Shown: positions 35,481 to 45,155 of the stretch, one piece after another
How the letters are laid out: each line of letters opens with the position of its first letter
How positions within the stretch are numbered: position 1 is the first letter of the stretch
Assembly (NCBI GenBank): GCA_013289955.1
Contig: JABCYZ010000008.1
Coordinates: 118,471 to 182,470, forward strand
Direction of reading: 5' to 3'
DNA length: 64,000 nt
Source: Acidobacteriota bacterium
GTDB lineage: Bacteria > Acidobacteriota > Terriglobia > Acidiferrales > UBA7541
Made by a program: the position numbers and the translations under genes
The notes under the pieces: model-generated
What the model was told of the DNA's origin: nothing
The model's database searches: none
What the model saw: only the letters and a program-made list of their open reading frames with translations

Positions 35481-38400
35481 TGATCCGTTCTCTGGTTGAC
35501 TACGCGCTCAACAACCGCTTCATCGTGCTCAGCATCGCGTTTTTACTTTTCGTGTGGGGCGTCGTCTCCTTTGAAAAATTGCCTGTGGAAGCGTATCCGG
35601 ATGTCGCAAACACATGGGTTCAGGTGATCACCCAATGGCCGGGGCGAGCAGCGGAAGAAGTGGAACAACAGGTCACGGTGCCGATAGAAATCCAGATGAA
35701 CGGCATCCCGCATTTGCAACATGTGCGCTCCGCTTCGTTAGCTGGCTTGTCGGTCGTCAATCTGATCTTTGACGACGATTCGGACAATGACTGGGATCGT
35801 CAAAAAGTTCTCGAGCGGGTCTCGCTGGTAACGCTTCCATCCAACGTTACTGCACAGATTGGCCCGGATTTCAGTCCGATCGGTTCGATCTACTGGTACA
35901 CGCTCAAGAGCGGCAATCCCGCATACGATGTGATGGAGCTCAAATCCCTCCAAGACTGGGTGATCAGCAAGTATCTGAAATCCGTGCCTGACGTCGTCGA
36001 TGATTCGTCCTTCGGCGGAATTACTCGCGAATATCAAGTGCGCATCGATCCCGACAAGCTGGTCTCCTACGGACTCAGTCTCGCTCAGGTCGAGCTGCAG
36101 CTGTCGAATGGCAACGCAAACGCCGGAGGCAGTTTCATCGAACAAGGCGCGCAGCAAATCAACGTTCGCGCCGTGGGCTTGGTCCACAACGTTAGCGACA
36201 TTGAAAAAACCGTCCTCAAGACGCAAAACGGCGCCGCGCTGCGCATCAAGGATATTGCCGTCGTTTCTCAAGGCCCAAAAATTCGCCTGGGCCAAATCGG
36301 GAAAGCCGTCCATCGGTCTGATGGGGTGGTGGTCGATGATCCTGACGTAGTGGAAGGCATCGTCTTCATGCGCAAGGGTGCGGACACCGCCACCACGCTC
36401 GAGGGAATCCATGCCATGGTTCAGCAGTTGAACGATCACATCCTTCCTCGCGGCGTGAAGATCGTTCCCTATTTGGATCGCGACGATCTCGTGCATTACA
36501 CGACGACGACGGTCATGCATAACTTGGCCGAAGGAATGACCCTCGTCGTGATCATCCTTTTTCTGTTTCTCGGCAATGCGCGCGCCGCCATCATCGTCGC
36601 GCTGACGATTCCATTTGCTTTGCTTTTCGCATCCATCTGTTTGGATTTACGCCATATTTCGGCCAATCTGCTTTCCCTGGGCGCATTGGATTTCGGCATG
36701 GTCGTTGACGGTGCGGTCGTGATGATCGAAAACATTGTCCGCCATTTGAATCGTCACGAATCGGAGCGAGGCACTCCTCTCGAACAAATTCGGCTCGCAG
36801 CCCACGAAGTGCAGCGCCCGGTTTTCTACGCTATCGCCATTATCATCACGGCTTATCTTCCGATCTTCACCCTGCAACGCGTCGAAGGAAAACTATTCAA
36901 GCCGATGGCCTGGACGGTTGTTTTCGCTTTGCTGGGCGCGCTGATTTTCTCCATGTTGGTTGCTCCAGCCCTGGCGAGCCTCCTCTTTCGACTGGGTGTC
37001 AAGGAATGGGACAACCCGTTGATGCGCTACCTGACGATTCGCTACAGGAAAGCGGTTGCTTGGGCGATTCGCCATCGTCCGGTCACGGTAGGAATGGCCG
37101 CTCTTTCGTTTGCGCTGGCGGTTTTCCTGGGCTTCAGCGGAGTCATCGGCTCGGAATTCCTTCCTCACCTCGATGAAGGCGCCATCTGGGTTCGTGGCAC
37201 ATTGGCCCCCAGCACGGGGCCCACCGAAAGCGCGCGCGTTGCGGACAGGGCGCGGCAAATCCTCTGCTCCTTTCCCGAAGTTCCCCAGGTGGTTGATCAG
37301 ATTGGACGCCCGGACGACGGCACCGACACAACAGGCTTTTTCAACACGGAGTACTTTGTTGACCTTCTTCCCAAGGAAAAATGGCGGCCGGTCTTCGGAC
37401 AGAACAAAGAAAAACTCATTGCCGCCATGAGCCACGAACTGGAAAAGATGCCGGGAGTAATCTGGAACTTCTCCCAGCCTATCTCCGACAACCTGGAGGA
37501 GGCCGTCAGCGGAGTTAAAGGCGCCCTTGCTGTGAAAATCTACGGTGACGATCTGAAAACGCTCGAGGAAAAAGGCGACCAGGTCGTCAGCGTCATGCGA
37601 GGCGTGCGAGGGGTCGAGGACCTCGGTCTGTTTCGCCTCCTCGGCCAACCAAATCTCGAATTCGCCGTCGATCGCGACCAAGCTTCGCGGTACGGCATTA
37701 ATGTCTCCGACGTTCAGGATGCGATTCAGACGGCGGTCGGCGGAAATGCCCTCACCCAGGTCCTGATTGGAGAGCAGCGATACGATCTGGTGCTGCGCTA
37801 CCTTCCGGAATTTCGCGACACCCGCGAGGCCATCGAGAAAATCCGGCTGCTCTCCCCCTCGGGTGAGCGCGTCTCGCTTGCGCAATTGACGAAAGTTAGC
37901 GTCTCCGATGGCGGTTCGGAGATTTACCGCGAAGCGAACTCGCGCTACGTCGCCGTTAAGTACAGCGTGCGTGGCAGAGATTTGGGCAGCACGGTGGAAG
38001 AAGCCATCAAAAAGGTAAACGCCAGCGTAAAATTGCCGTCAGGCTACACTTTCGATTGGGCAGGGGAATACGAAAGCCAAAAACGCGCACAGCGCCGGCT
38101 CATGATTGTACTGCCTATCACCATCCTGGTGATCTTTATCATCCTCTACACTATGTTCAAATCGATGAAGTGGGCGCTGCTCATCATGATGAATGTCGCC
38201 ATGGCTCCTTTCGGGGGCCTGCTCGCTCTGCTTGCCACTGGCACGAACCTCAGTGTTTCTTCCGGAGTCGGCTTTCTCGCTCTTTTCGGCGTTTCGGTGC
38301 AAACGGGCGTCATCATGCTGGAATACATCAATCAACTTCGCGCCAAAGGCTACACCATTGAAGAATCCGCGGCGGAAGGAGCGGTGCTGCGGCTTCGGCC

Positions 38401-38611
38401 CATCATGATGACCATGCTCGTCGCCACGCTCGGCCTGCTTCCCGCCGCGCTTTCCCACGGAATTGGTTCCGACTCGCAGCGTCCCTTTGCAATCGTGATC
38501 GTCGGTGGCCTGATTTTCGGCCTGATGATGGGCGTTTTTCTCCTGCCGACACTGTATGTATGGTTTGCCAGCGATGGTGATAAGCTTCCGCAGCCTGAGG
38601 AAGCTGTCTGA
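35480..38611 (+). CDS. Heavy-metal-type RND efflux pump (CusA/CzcA family)
   Basis: A 1043-residue inner-membrane proton antiporter with the RND layout of two six-helix halves and two large periplasmic loops. Family landmarks include SFEKLPVEAYPDVANTWVQV near the N-terminus, and LGALDFGMVVDGAVVMIEN in TM4, with the paired Asp residues and a Glu of the HME subfamily. The C-terminal half has VMRGVRGVEDLGLFRLLGQP and GVSVQTGVIMLEYINQLRA. It probably exports a divalent metal (Co/Ni/Zn by analogy with the neighbouring sensor). The outer-membrane channel gene is not adjacent; the only TolC-type gene in the window (61250-62689) belongs to another operon. Confidence 0.9.
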   Translation: MIRSLVDYALNNRFIVLSIAFLLFVWGVVSFEKLPVEAYPDVANTWVQVITQWPGRAAEEVEQQVTVPIEIQMNGIPHLQHVRSASLAGLSVVNLIFDDDSDNDWDRQKVLERVSLVTLPSNVTAQIGPDFSPIGSIYWYTLKSGNPAYDVMELKSLQDWVISKYLKSVPDVVDDSSFGGITREYQVRIDPDKLVSYGLSLAQVELQLSNGNANAGGSFIEQGAQQINVRAVGLVHNVSDIEKTVLKTQNGAALRIKDIAVVSQGPKIRLGQIGKAVHRSDGVVVDDPDVVEGIVFMRKGADTATTLEGIHAMVQQLNDHILPRGVKIVPYLDRDDLVHYTTTTVMHNLAEGMTLVVIILFLFLGNARAAIIVALTIPFALLFASICLDLRHISANLLSLGALDFGMVVDGAVVMIENIVRHLNRHESERGTPLEQIRLAAHEVQRPVFYAIAIIITAYLPIFTLQRVEGKLFKPMAWTVVFALLGALIFSMLVAPALASLLFRLGVKEWDNPLMRYLTIRYRKAVAWAIRHRPVTVGMAALSFALAVFLGFSGVIGSEFLPHLDEGAIWVRGTLAPSTGPTESARVADRARQILCSFPEVPQVVDQIGRPDDGTDTTGFFNTEYFVDLLPKEKWRPVFGQNKEKLIAAMSHELEKMPGVIWNFSQPISDNLEEAVSGVKGALAVKIYGDDLKTLEEKGDQVVSVMRGVRGVEDLGLFRLLGQPNLEFAVDRDQASRYGINVSDVQDAIQTAVGGNALTQVLIGEQRYDLVLRYLPEFRDTREAIEKIRLLSPSGERVSLAQLTKVSVSDGGSEIYREANSRYVAVKYSVRGRDLGSTVEEAIKKVNASVKLPSGYTFDWAGEYESQKRAQRRLMIVLPITILVIFIILYTMFKSMKWALLIMMNVAMAPFGGLLALLATGTNLSVSSGVGFLALFGVSVQTGVIMLEYINQLRAKGYTIEESAAEGAVLRLRPIMMTMLVATLGLLPAALSHGIGSDSQRPFAIVIVGGLIFGLMMGVFLLPTLYVWFASDGDKLPQPEEAV

Positions 38612-38737
38612 GGAATTTACTGTTTTACAAAAGAGACGGCCGCTCTTTGAAAGGATGAGTCGAGAGCTTTTTATTCTAACGAAGCCGATCTCTCAGCGCA
38701 AAATGAGACACCCGCTGCCATCAGAAGGACCCTGGTC

Positions 38738-39451
38738 ATGAAAAAGCCTGAAGTGTGTGCTCTGATTCAGGAAATCGGCATCGTTCCTGCGATTCGGGTG
38801 TCGTCTGCCGAAGACGCTCACTTTGCCGCCGAAGCCGTTTCGCGCGGTGGTGTGCCGATCGTCGAGATCACCATGACGGTCGCCGGTGCCATCGACTTAA
38901 TTTCCCATCTCGTTCGTTACCATCCCAAGATGATCGTCGGCGCCGGAACGCTCATGGATACGGAAATGGCCCGCAAGTGCGTCGATGCGGGAGCAAGTTT
39001 CCTGACGAGCCCCGGACTCGATCCGACGATCATTGAGTTCGCGGCAAAAAAAGACGTCGCAGTTCTCGCGGGCGCGTTGACACCTACCGAGGTGATTTCG
39101 GCGTGGCGCGCGGGTTCCGACTTCGTCAAGGTGTTTCCATGCGCGCAGGTTGGCGGCGACAGTTACATCAAAGCTCTAAAGGCTCCTCTGCCCCAGATTC
39201 CGTTGATTGCAGCTGGAGGCGTGAATCAACAGACCGCGGCCAATTTTATTTTGGCAGGCGCCACCGCCATCGGCGTAGGCACGGAACTCATCCCCACGGA
39301 AGCCATCGAGAGGCGTCAGTCCGATCGAATCCGCGAACTGGCGCAACGCTTCGTGGGCTTTGTCAAGGACGCGCGCGCCCGTCTCGAATCGCGAAAGCCT
39401 AAACGAGCCGCTCAGAAATTCGATGGAGTCGAAAAATGCGAAGAGAAGTAA
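38738..39451 (+). CDS. eda: 2-dehydro-3-deoxyphosphogluconate aldolase (KDPG/KHG aldolase)
   Basis: A 237-residue class I aldolase. Catalytic E43 is in GGVPIVEITMT, and the Schiff-base lysine K131 is in DFVKVFPC. The phosphate-binding GAG (70s) and LIAAGGV are also present. It splits KDPG into pyruvate and glyceraldehyde 3-phosphate (Entner-Doudoroff/uronate catabolism), or acts on the related KHG. The C-terminal 30 residues are a basic extension beyond the usual 210 residues. A sugar-type porin gene follows 177 bases downstream. Confidence 0.85.
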   Translation: MKKPEVCALIQEIGIVPAIRVSSAEDAHFAAEAVSRGGVPIVEITMTVAGAIDLISHLVRYHPKMIVGAGTLMDTEMARKCVDAGASFLTSPGLDPTIIEFAAKKDVAVLAGALTPTEVISAWRAGSDFVKVFPCAQVGGDSYIKALKAPLPQIPLIAAGGVNQQTAANFILAGATAIGVGTELIPTEAIERRQSDRIRELAQRFVGFVKDARARLESRKPKRAAQKFDGVEKCEEK

Positions 39452-39628
39452 TACGTTTATGACCGGAAAAGCAAAGATCGCGTTTTGGATCGCGCAGTTT
39501 TTATTTTCGTGTCTGATGGGATCTCGTGTGGCCGTCGGCAGGCTCTAGCCGTGGGCGGCGGCTGCATTCCTTGCCCTGTCCGTTTTTTTGAAGCGTGCCA
39601 TGTCCGGAGTGCGCAGCCAAGCGTAGCC

Positions 39629-41053
39629 ATGGGACGACTCGTCACACAATGGGTGCTTCTTGTCTGGGGTTGCCTGATGGCCTGTGCGCTGGCGGCCCCG
39701 CCGGCGCATGCGCAGGATCCAGTCTCGTCACAGCAGAATTCCACGGGCAACGATGACGCTTCTGCTTCTCCCCATGCGCTTCCGATCATGTTTCCCCACC
39801 AGGAGTGGGATCGGCTCTGGCTCTCCGGCCAGGTCAATATCATCTCGCAATGGCATCCGGCCTTCCCTTCGCCCTATCAAGGACCGCACAGCCTGAGCCC
39901 GCAGGCGCAGGATGCCAGCTCGCGTGTCCTGACACTCCTCACCGGACTTCGCCTAACGGGGACCACTGCGTTGCTTTGCGATGTACAAGAAACGGGCGGA
40001 CACGGAATTGGCGAAGCCTTGGGACTTGCGGGATTCACAAACCTCGATGTCGTGCGCAATCCTTCACTCAGCAAAGCGCCCTACATCGCCCGGCTGATGA
40101 TCCATCAAATCATTCCACTGGGCCATGCGAAAACATCCGCTGAACAAACGCCATTTTCCGTTTTTCGCGAGCTCCCCGAGCGCCGCCTCGAAGTTCGCTT
40201 CGGCAAATTCAGTATGGCCGATTTCTTCGACGTCAATTCCTACGGCAGCGACTCCAATTTTCAGTTCATGAATTGGAGCGTCGACAACGCCGGAACCTAT
40301 GACTATGCCGCTGACACTCGCGGATACACCTTCGCCGCGATGCTGGAATATCACGATCGCTGGTGGACGGTGCGCTTTGCGGAAGCACTGATGCCCAAAG
40401 TCGCCAATGGAATTAATCTGGACGCGGACCTGGCCCGCGCCCGCGCGGAAAATATCGAATTCGAGTTTCATAAGCAGGCCATCCGGCATCAACAGGGAGT
40501 GCTTCGTCTGCTGACCTTTGTCAATCACGCGAACATGGGAGACTACCAGCAGGCCATCGACAATTTTCTTGCCGGCCTTACGCCAAAGCCGGAAATCACC
40601 GACCACCCGCTTGAAACCACCATCAAGTACGGCTTTAGCGCCAATTTCGAACAACCCCTGAACGATTGGCTAGGCCTGTTCGGACGCTGGGGCTGGAACG
40701 AAGGGGAGCACGAGTCCTACGCTTACACGGAAGTGGATCAGACGGATCAGATTGGCGCCGCCGTCAAAGGCTCGCTGTGGAGGCGCAAGTGGGACCGCGC
40801 TGGCATGGTTTTCGTCTCCAACGGAATCTCGCGCGATCATCAGGAATATCTAGGGCTCGGCGGCGAAGGTTTCTTACTGGGAGATGGCCGCTTGAACTAT
40901 GGCCGGGAAAATATCGTCGAAACCTATTACACCCTTCATGCCTGGCGCGGAATCTACCCGGCCTTCGGGCTCCAGCACATCAACAATCCCGGTTACAACC
41001 GCGATCGCGGCCCTGTGCTGGTGCCGACGCTGCGCTTGCATCTCGAGTTTTAG
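39629..41053 (+). CDS. OprB-like carbohydrate-selective porin
   Basis: A 474-residue outer-membrane barrel protein. A signal peptide (MGRLVTQWVLLVWGCLMACA) ends near PAHAQ. The body has regular amphipathic strands, RLEVRFGKFSMADFFDVNSY typical of OprB porins, and ends LVPTLRLHLEF with a terminal Phe. It resembles the 16-strand sugar porins of OprB type that pass mono- and oligosaccharides. The frame is open back to 39485, but the ATG at 39629 begins the signal peptide; the ribosome binding site is weak. Placement after eda suggests sugar use. Confidence 0.82.
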   Translation: MGRLVTQWVLLVWGCLMACALAAPPAHAQDPVSSQQNSTGNDDASASPHALPIMFPHQEWDRLWLSGQVNIISQWHPAFPSPYQGPHSLSPQAQDASSRVLTLLTGLRLTGTTALLCDVQETGGHGIGEALGLAGFTNLDVVRNPSLSKAPYIARLMIHQIIPLGHAKTSAEQTPFSVFRELPERRLEVRFGKFSMADFFDVNSYGSDSNFQFMNWSVDNAGTYDYAADTRGYTFAAMLEYHDRWWTVRFAEALMPKVANGINLDADLARARAENIEFEFHKQAIRHQQGVLRLLTFVNHANMGDYQQAIDNFLAGLTPKPEITDHPLETTIKYGFSANFEQPLNDWLGLFGRWGWNEGEHESYAYTEVDQTDQIGAAVKGSLWRRKWDRAGMVFVSNGISRDHQEYLGLGGEGFLLGDGRLNYGRENIVETYYTLHAWRGIYPAFGLQHINNPGYNRDRGPVLVPTLRLHLEF

Positions 41054-41125
41054 TCGCGAGCGGAGCTGTCATGTGCCACCTACACCCAAAGGGACCAGGA
41101 GGCAGTTACGTGAAGATCCTGAATA

Positions 41126-42154
41126 TCAATGGGAATGCGTGCGCATGTAACTTAGGCGTTCGCCGCTCACGTCGTCGCCTCTTAACTCTCGCAAGGCGCA
41201 AGTCACAAATTCCCCGGTCACCCTCTTGCGCCAGCTCATGTCGAAATCCGTGTTGTCGAGCGGCTTAGCGATGCGCGCCGCGAGAACAGCAGCCTCCGCA
41301 ATCGATTCCCCATTCAGCGGACGCCCCACAAGAGTTTTTGCTGCGTCCAGTGCAACCAGGGGCCGCGAGGCAGCCGAACCCATCACAATGCGCGCGTCCT
41401 CGACCACGCCACTTTCCGTAAAGCGCGCCGCCGCGGCAACCGATAACACCGGAAAGTCGAACGAGCCACGCCGCCTCAGCTTCCAGTACGTGCTCTTCCA
41501 ACCGTGCAGCGAATCCAGCAACACTTCCGCCAGAATTTCATTCGGCTTCCGCTTGATGTAATCCAGACCGTCATTGTTATAAAGCTCCCCGAGCAACACT
41601 TCTCGCTCTTCCAAACGCGAAACCAGCCGAACGCGCGCGCCCAAAGCGATCAATGCCGGTGCTGTGTCCGTCGAAGAAACCGCCATGCATTTCAGACTCC
41701 CGGGCGCGACCCAGCACGTGTCGCCGTCCTTTTTCAGACAAAAATCGATCGCTTTCCTCCATTCATAGTTCTGATCGTAATAATTGCAGCGCGTATCGAG
41801 GCAGAGATTGCCGCCAAGTGTCGCCATGTTTCGAATGTGCGGCGTGGCCACCAGCGAAGCCGCCTGCGCCAGCGCGGTCAATCCATTCCGAAACCGCGGA
41901 TCCGCCGCGATGTCTGCAAGCGTCACGCAAGCTCCAAGCCGCGACGCCGAAGCCTCCATTCGAACGCGATTCAAATCCTCGATGTACCGCAAACTCATCA
42001 ACGTCTTCGGAACTTGTTGTCTCCGCTTCATGTTGGGAAGCAAGTCTGTGCCGCCGGCCAGCGGCATGGCCTTCGGACCTTCGCCGTCCAGGATCAGCAC
42101 GGCCTCGTCAATCGTGCGCGGCATGCGGAACTCGAAAAGTGGCAGCCGCATCAT
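41126..42154 (-). CDS. hcrB: 4-Hydroxybenzoyl-CoA reductase beta (FAD, extra 4Fe-4S) subunit
   Basis: A 342-residue member of the xanthine-oxidase FAD subunit family (LAGGTDLLPNMK for the FAD pyrophosphate; HIRNMATLGGNLCLD). Between residues about 118 and 160 it carries an insertion not found in ordinary xanthine dehydrogenases: C123, C139, C147 and C156. These have the same spacing (16, 8, 9) as the four cysteines that hold an additional 4Fe-4S cluster in the Thauera 4-hydroxybenzoyl-CoA reductase beta subunit. That cluster inserts into the electron path for reductive removal of the phenolic hydroxyl. Its start overlaps the hcrA stop by 4 bases; it is last in the operon. Confidence 0.88.
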   Translation of the reverse strand: MMRLPLFEFRMPRTIDEAVLILDGEGPKAMPLAGGTDLLPNMKRRQQVPKTLMSLRYIEDLNRVRMEASASRLGACVTLADIAADPRFRNGLTALAQAASLVATPHIRNMATLGGNLCLDTRCNYYDQNYEWRKAIDFCLKKDGDTCWVAPGSLKCMAVSSTDTAPALIALGARVRLVSRLEEREVLLGELYNNDGLDYIKRKPNEILAEVLLDSLHGWKSTYWKLRRRGSFDFPVLSVAAAARFTESGVVEDARIVMGSAASRPLVALDAAKTLVGRPLNGESIAEAAVLAARIAKPLDNTDFDMSWRKRVTGEFVTCALRELRGDDVSGERLSYMRTHSH

Positions 42155-44604
42155 GGGCTGAGTACCTTTTCCTTTTCAGGGTTGTGTTTCGCCGCCCGCG
42201 GAACATCGTTCACGGCGTTCCCGTCTCCTCCCTCCCACGGCGGAGGAACGCGCAGCGCTTCCGGCCAGTTCACCTTCGGAAAGTGGTTCGGCCCGAAACG
42301 CGGCGTGCGGCCGGCTTTCTTCTCCGCCAGCGCTTTCATGATTTTTTCCGGCGTGATTGGCACCTCATCGATCCGCACTCCCAGAGCGTCATAAACCGCA
42401 TTGGCCACCGCCGGCATAATCGGCAGCAATGGTCCTTGCCCTACTTCCTTCGCGCCAAACGGCCCACGCGGATCGGGCTCCTCGATCAACTCCGTAATCA
42501 CCTCCGGCATATCCAGCGAAGTCGGGCTCTTGTACTCCAGCATCGAAGGAAACTTGTGCACCAGCGCATGTGAAAGTTTTTTCGGCAGCCGTCTAAACTC
42601 CTGCTCCTCCATCAGCGCTTCACCCAGCCCCATGTAAACGCTGCCCTCCACCTGTCCACGCACAAGCGTCGGATTCAACGCGCGCCCGATGTCATGCGCG
42701 ATCCAGATCTTCGGCACGGTAATCCATCCTGTCGCCGGATTCACCGCGACTTCGACGACCGCCGCCGTGTAGGAATACGTCGGCGAAGGTCCGACACCCC
42801 CGCCCTTATAAAGGGCCGGCGACTTCGGCGGCGTGTAGGAACCCATCGTCCCGATCGTGCCAAAGCGCGCCTCCGCGTTGCACACTGCCTGCGCAAACGT
42901 CAAGCACTTCTCTGGCGCAGCTGAATCAAAAACGCGCTTGTCCGCAAAGCGCAGTCGCTCCTTCGGAACTCCGAGTTTTTCCGCTGCCGCTTCCGCGATC
43001 ATCTCCCGCCCGCGCTCCGCCGCCTGCAAGGCCGCGTTGCCAGCCATGATCGTCACCCTGCTCGAATACGATCCCAAATCCACCGGCCCCAAATCCGTGT
43101 CGCCCGTGTACAAGCGAATGTCAAACGTCTCCAGCCCCAGGACTTCCGCGACAATTCCCGCCAGGACATCGTCCGAACCCTGCCCAATCTCCGTCGCGCC
43201 GCAAAAAACCGCCACGCCTCCGCCGCGATCGAACTTGATGTGCACTCCCGAGTGCGGCATCTTGTTCCAATAAATTGGCAAGCCAGCTCCCGTCAAATAC
43301 GCCGAACAAGCCAGCCCGACACCACGCCCGTCCGGCATCTTGCGGAATTTTTCCTTCCAATCCGAATTCTTCACCACGCGCCGAATGCATTCCGAAAGAT
43401 TCACGACGCTCAATCGAAAGAAATTTGCCGTCACCGCGTTCGAACTCTCCGCGATGCGCAGCCGCAAATCCGCCGGATCGATGCTCAATTTCTCAGCAAT
43501 CTTATCGAGTTGCACTTCCTGGCCAAATCGTGGCTGCACCGTTCCGTGCCCCCGCTTAGGCCCGCACGGCGGTTTGTTCGTAAACGTCCTGCATCCTTGA
43601 AATTTGTAGCGCGGAACGTGATACGTCACCGTCTGCAGTGCGCCGGTATAAAACGTGCTTGCCACTCCGTACGACCCATACGCCCCGCCGTCGATCAGTG
43701 TTTGCAAATGCATTCCAGTGATCGTTCCGTCTTTCTTCACGCCGGTCTTGAATTTCATCAGCACCGGATGCCTGCCGCGGTGACAATAGAACACTTCCTC
43801 GCGCGTCAAACAGATCTTCACTGGCCGGTCCAACAGCAGCGCCGCCTTCGCCACTACAATCTCGTGATTAAACGGATCGCTCTTCCCCCCGAACCCTCCG
43901 CCGTTCGGCGTGGCGATCACGCGGATATGCCCCGGCGGCATTTGCAGAACTTTCGCGAGAGCGCGATGCAGGTAATGGGGCGTCTGCGTGCTGCTCCAAA
44001 TCGTCAGCTTTCCTTCCGGATCTTTTATCGCCATGGAAGCATGCTGCTCGATCGGAAGATGCGTGTTTCCCTGATAAAAAAACGTATCCTCGAAAACTTC
44101 ATCCGCTTCCGCAAAACCCTGCTCCACATCCCCGAACTCCAGCGAAACCCGCTTGTGGATGTTTCCCTCTTCTCCGTACTCGTGAATCCGCGGGGCGGGC
44201 GTAGCCAGCGCCTCTTCGGGATCAGCAATCGTCGTCAACAACTCGTACTCCACATCAATCAAGTCCAGCGCCTCGAATGCCGTCAGCTCTTCACGCGCCA
44301 CGACCGCCGCCACCGGATCGCCCACGTGCCGCACGTGGTCCACGCAAAGTGCTTGCTCGTCCTGGCTTACCGGCAAAATTCCATATTCAATCGGGAGATC
44401 CTTACCGCTCAGAACCAAATACACTCCGTTATGCGCCGCCGCCCGCGAAGTATCCATCTTCCGAATCCGCGCATGAGGATGCGGCGACCGCAACAGCTTG
44501 CAATACGCCATCCGCGGCAAAAAAATATCGTCTGCAAACCGCGTCTGCCCCGTGACTTTCGCGCGAGCATCGACTCTTCGCCGCGGAACGCCGATCACGC
44601 GCAT
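42151..44604 (-). CDS. hcrA: 4-Hydroxybenzoyl-CoA reductase alpha (molybdopterin) subunit
   Basis: An 817-residue molybdenum-cofactor subunit of the xanthine oxidase family. The Ald_Xan_dh_C domain is at about 20-130, and the molybdopterin-binding motifs GGGFGGKSDP, CGPKRGHGTVQ and GATEIGQGSDD follow. The catalytic Glu is in GPFGAKEVGQGPLLP. With HcrB and HcrC it should reduce 4-hydroxybenzoyl-CoA to benzoyl-CoA and water using low-potential ferredoxin. It ends with about 50 extra residues (from KKAGRTPRFGPNHFP on) beyond the usual length. The order C-A-B matches the Thauera hcrCAB operon. Confidence 0.86.
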   Translation of the reverse strand: MRVIGVPRRRVDARAKVTGQTRFADDIFLPRMAYCKLLRSPHPHARIRKMDTSRAAAHNGVYLVLSGKDLPIEYGILPVSQDEQALCVDHVRHVGDPVAAVVAREELTAFEALDLIDVEYELLTTIADPEEALATPAPRIHEYGEEGNIHKRVSLEFGDVEQGFAEADEVFEDTFFYQGNTHLPIEQHASMAIKDPEGKLTIWSSTQTPHYLHRALAKVLQMPPGHIRVIATPNGGGFGGKSDPFNHEIVVAKAALLLDRPVKICLTREEVFYCHRGRHPVLMKFKTGVKKDGTITGMHLQTLIDGGAYGSYGVASTFYTGALQTVTYHVPRYKFQGCRTFTNKPPCGPKRGHGTVQPRFGQEVQLDKIAEKLSIDPADLRLRIAESSNAVTANFFRLSVVNLSECIRRVVKNSDWKEKFRKMPDGRGVGLACSAYLTGAGLPIYWNKMPHSGVHIKFDRGGGVAVFCGATEIGQGSDDVLAGIVAEVLGLETFDIRLYTGDTDLGPVDLGSYSSRVTIMAGNAALQAAERGREMIAEAAAEKLGVPKERLRFADKRVFDSAAPEKCLTFAQAVCNAEARFGTIGTMGSYTPPKSPALYKGGGVGPSPTYSYTAAVVEVAVNPATGWITVPKIWIAHDIGRALNPTLVRGQVEGSVYMGLGEALMEEQEFRRLPKKLSHALVHKFPSMLEYKSPTSLDMPEVITELIEEPDPRGPFGAKEVGQGPLLPIMPAVANAVYDALGVRIDEVPITPEKIMKALAEKKAGRTPRFGPNHFPKVNWPEALRVPPPWEGGDGNAVNDVPRAAKHNPEKEKVLSP

Positions 44605-44614
44605 CTGTTTCTCC

Positions 44615-45130
44615 TCAGCAACTTGTTTTGCCCGCGATCTTGATCATTGCCGCTTCCACAGCTTCAAAAATCTGTTGATACCCTGTACATCGGCACAAAT
44701 TCCCAGAGAGCGCCTCGCGAATCTGCTCGCGCGAAGGATTCGGATTCGAGTCCAGCAGGGCTTTCGCCGTCACCAAAATCGCCGGCGTGCAGTACCCGCA
44801 CTGTGCCGCGCCCAAATCCGCAAACGCATCCTGCAAAGGATGCAACTTCCCGTCCGCCCCAAGTCCCTCCACAGTCAAAACGCTTTTCCCGTCGCACTCC
44901 ACCGCCAGCAGCAAACACGAAAGCACCGCCTTGCCCTCCAGCAAAACCGCGCAAGCCCCGCACTCGCCCAATTCGCAGCCGTGCTTCGTCCCCGTATGCC
45001 CCAAGTCTTCGCGCAACACTTCCAGCAAGGTCTTGTACGGCGCAAACGATACGTCCGTTGCCTCGCCGTTAAGCGTCAAACGGATATGCGCCGTCTTCTG
45101 CGATTCGATTGGCAGCGTGACTAAGATCAT
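44615..45130 (-). CDS. hcrC: 4-Hydroxybenzoyl-CoA reductase gamma (2Fe-2S) subunit
   Basis: A 171-residue two-cluster ferredoxin-like subunit. The plant-type 2Fe-2S site is CELGECGAC followed by VLSC; the second, helical-domain cluster is CGYCTP and CRCTGY. It passes electrons between HcrB and the molybdenum site in HcrA. The frame begins at 45217, but the ATG at 45130 follows GGAG and starts directly with the ferredoxin domain. The stop is 10 bases before hcrA. Confidence 0.86.
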   Translation of the reverse strand: MILVTLPIESQKTAHIRLTLNGEATDVSFAPYKTLLEVLREDLGHTGTKHGCELGECGACAVLLEGKAVLSCLLLAVECDGKSVLTVEGLGADGKLHPLQDAFADLGAAQCGYCTPAILVTAKALLDSNPNPSREQIREALSGNLCRCTGYQQIFEAVEAAMIKIAGKTSC

Positions 45131-45155
45131 TCGGTTTCTCCGAAGAGTCTCCCGC

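Noticed and set aside
43240..44643. 467-residue plus-strand frame inside hcrA
   Set aside because: hcrA is supported by cofactor motifs throughout; the antisense frame has no start context or domain.
41126..45130. Xanthine or carbon-monoxide dehydrogenase
   Set aside because: The four-cysteine insert in the FAD subunit, the C-A-B gene order and the box neighbours point to 4-hydroxybenzoyl-CoA reductase.
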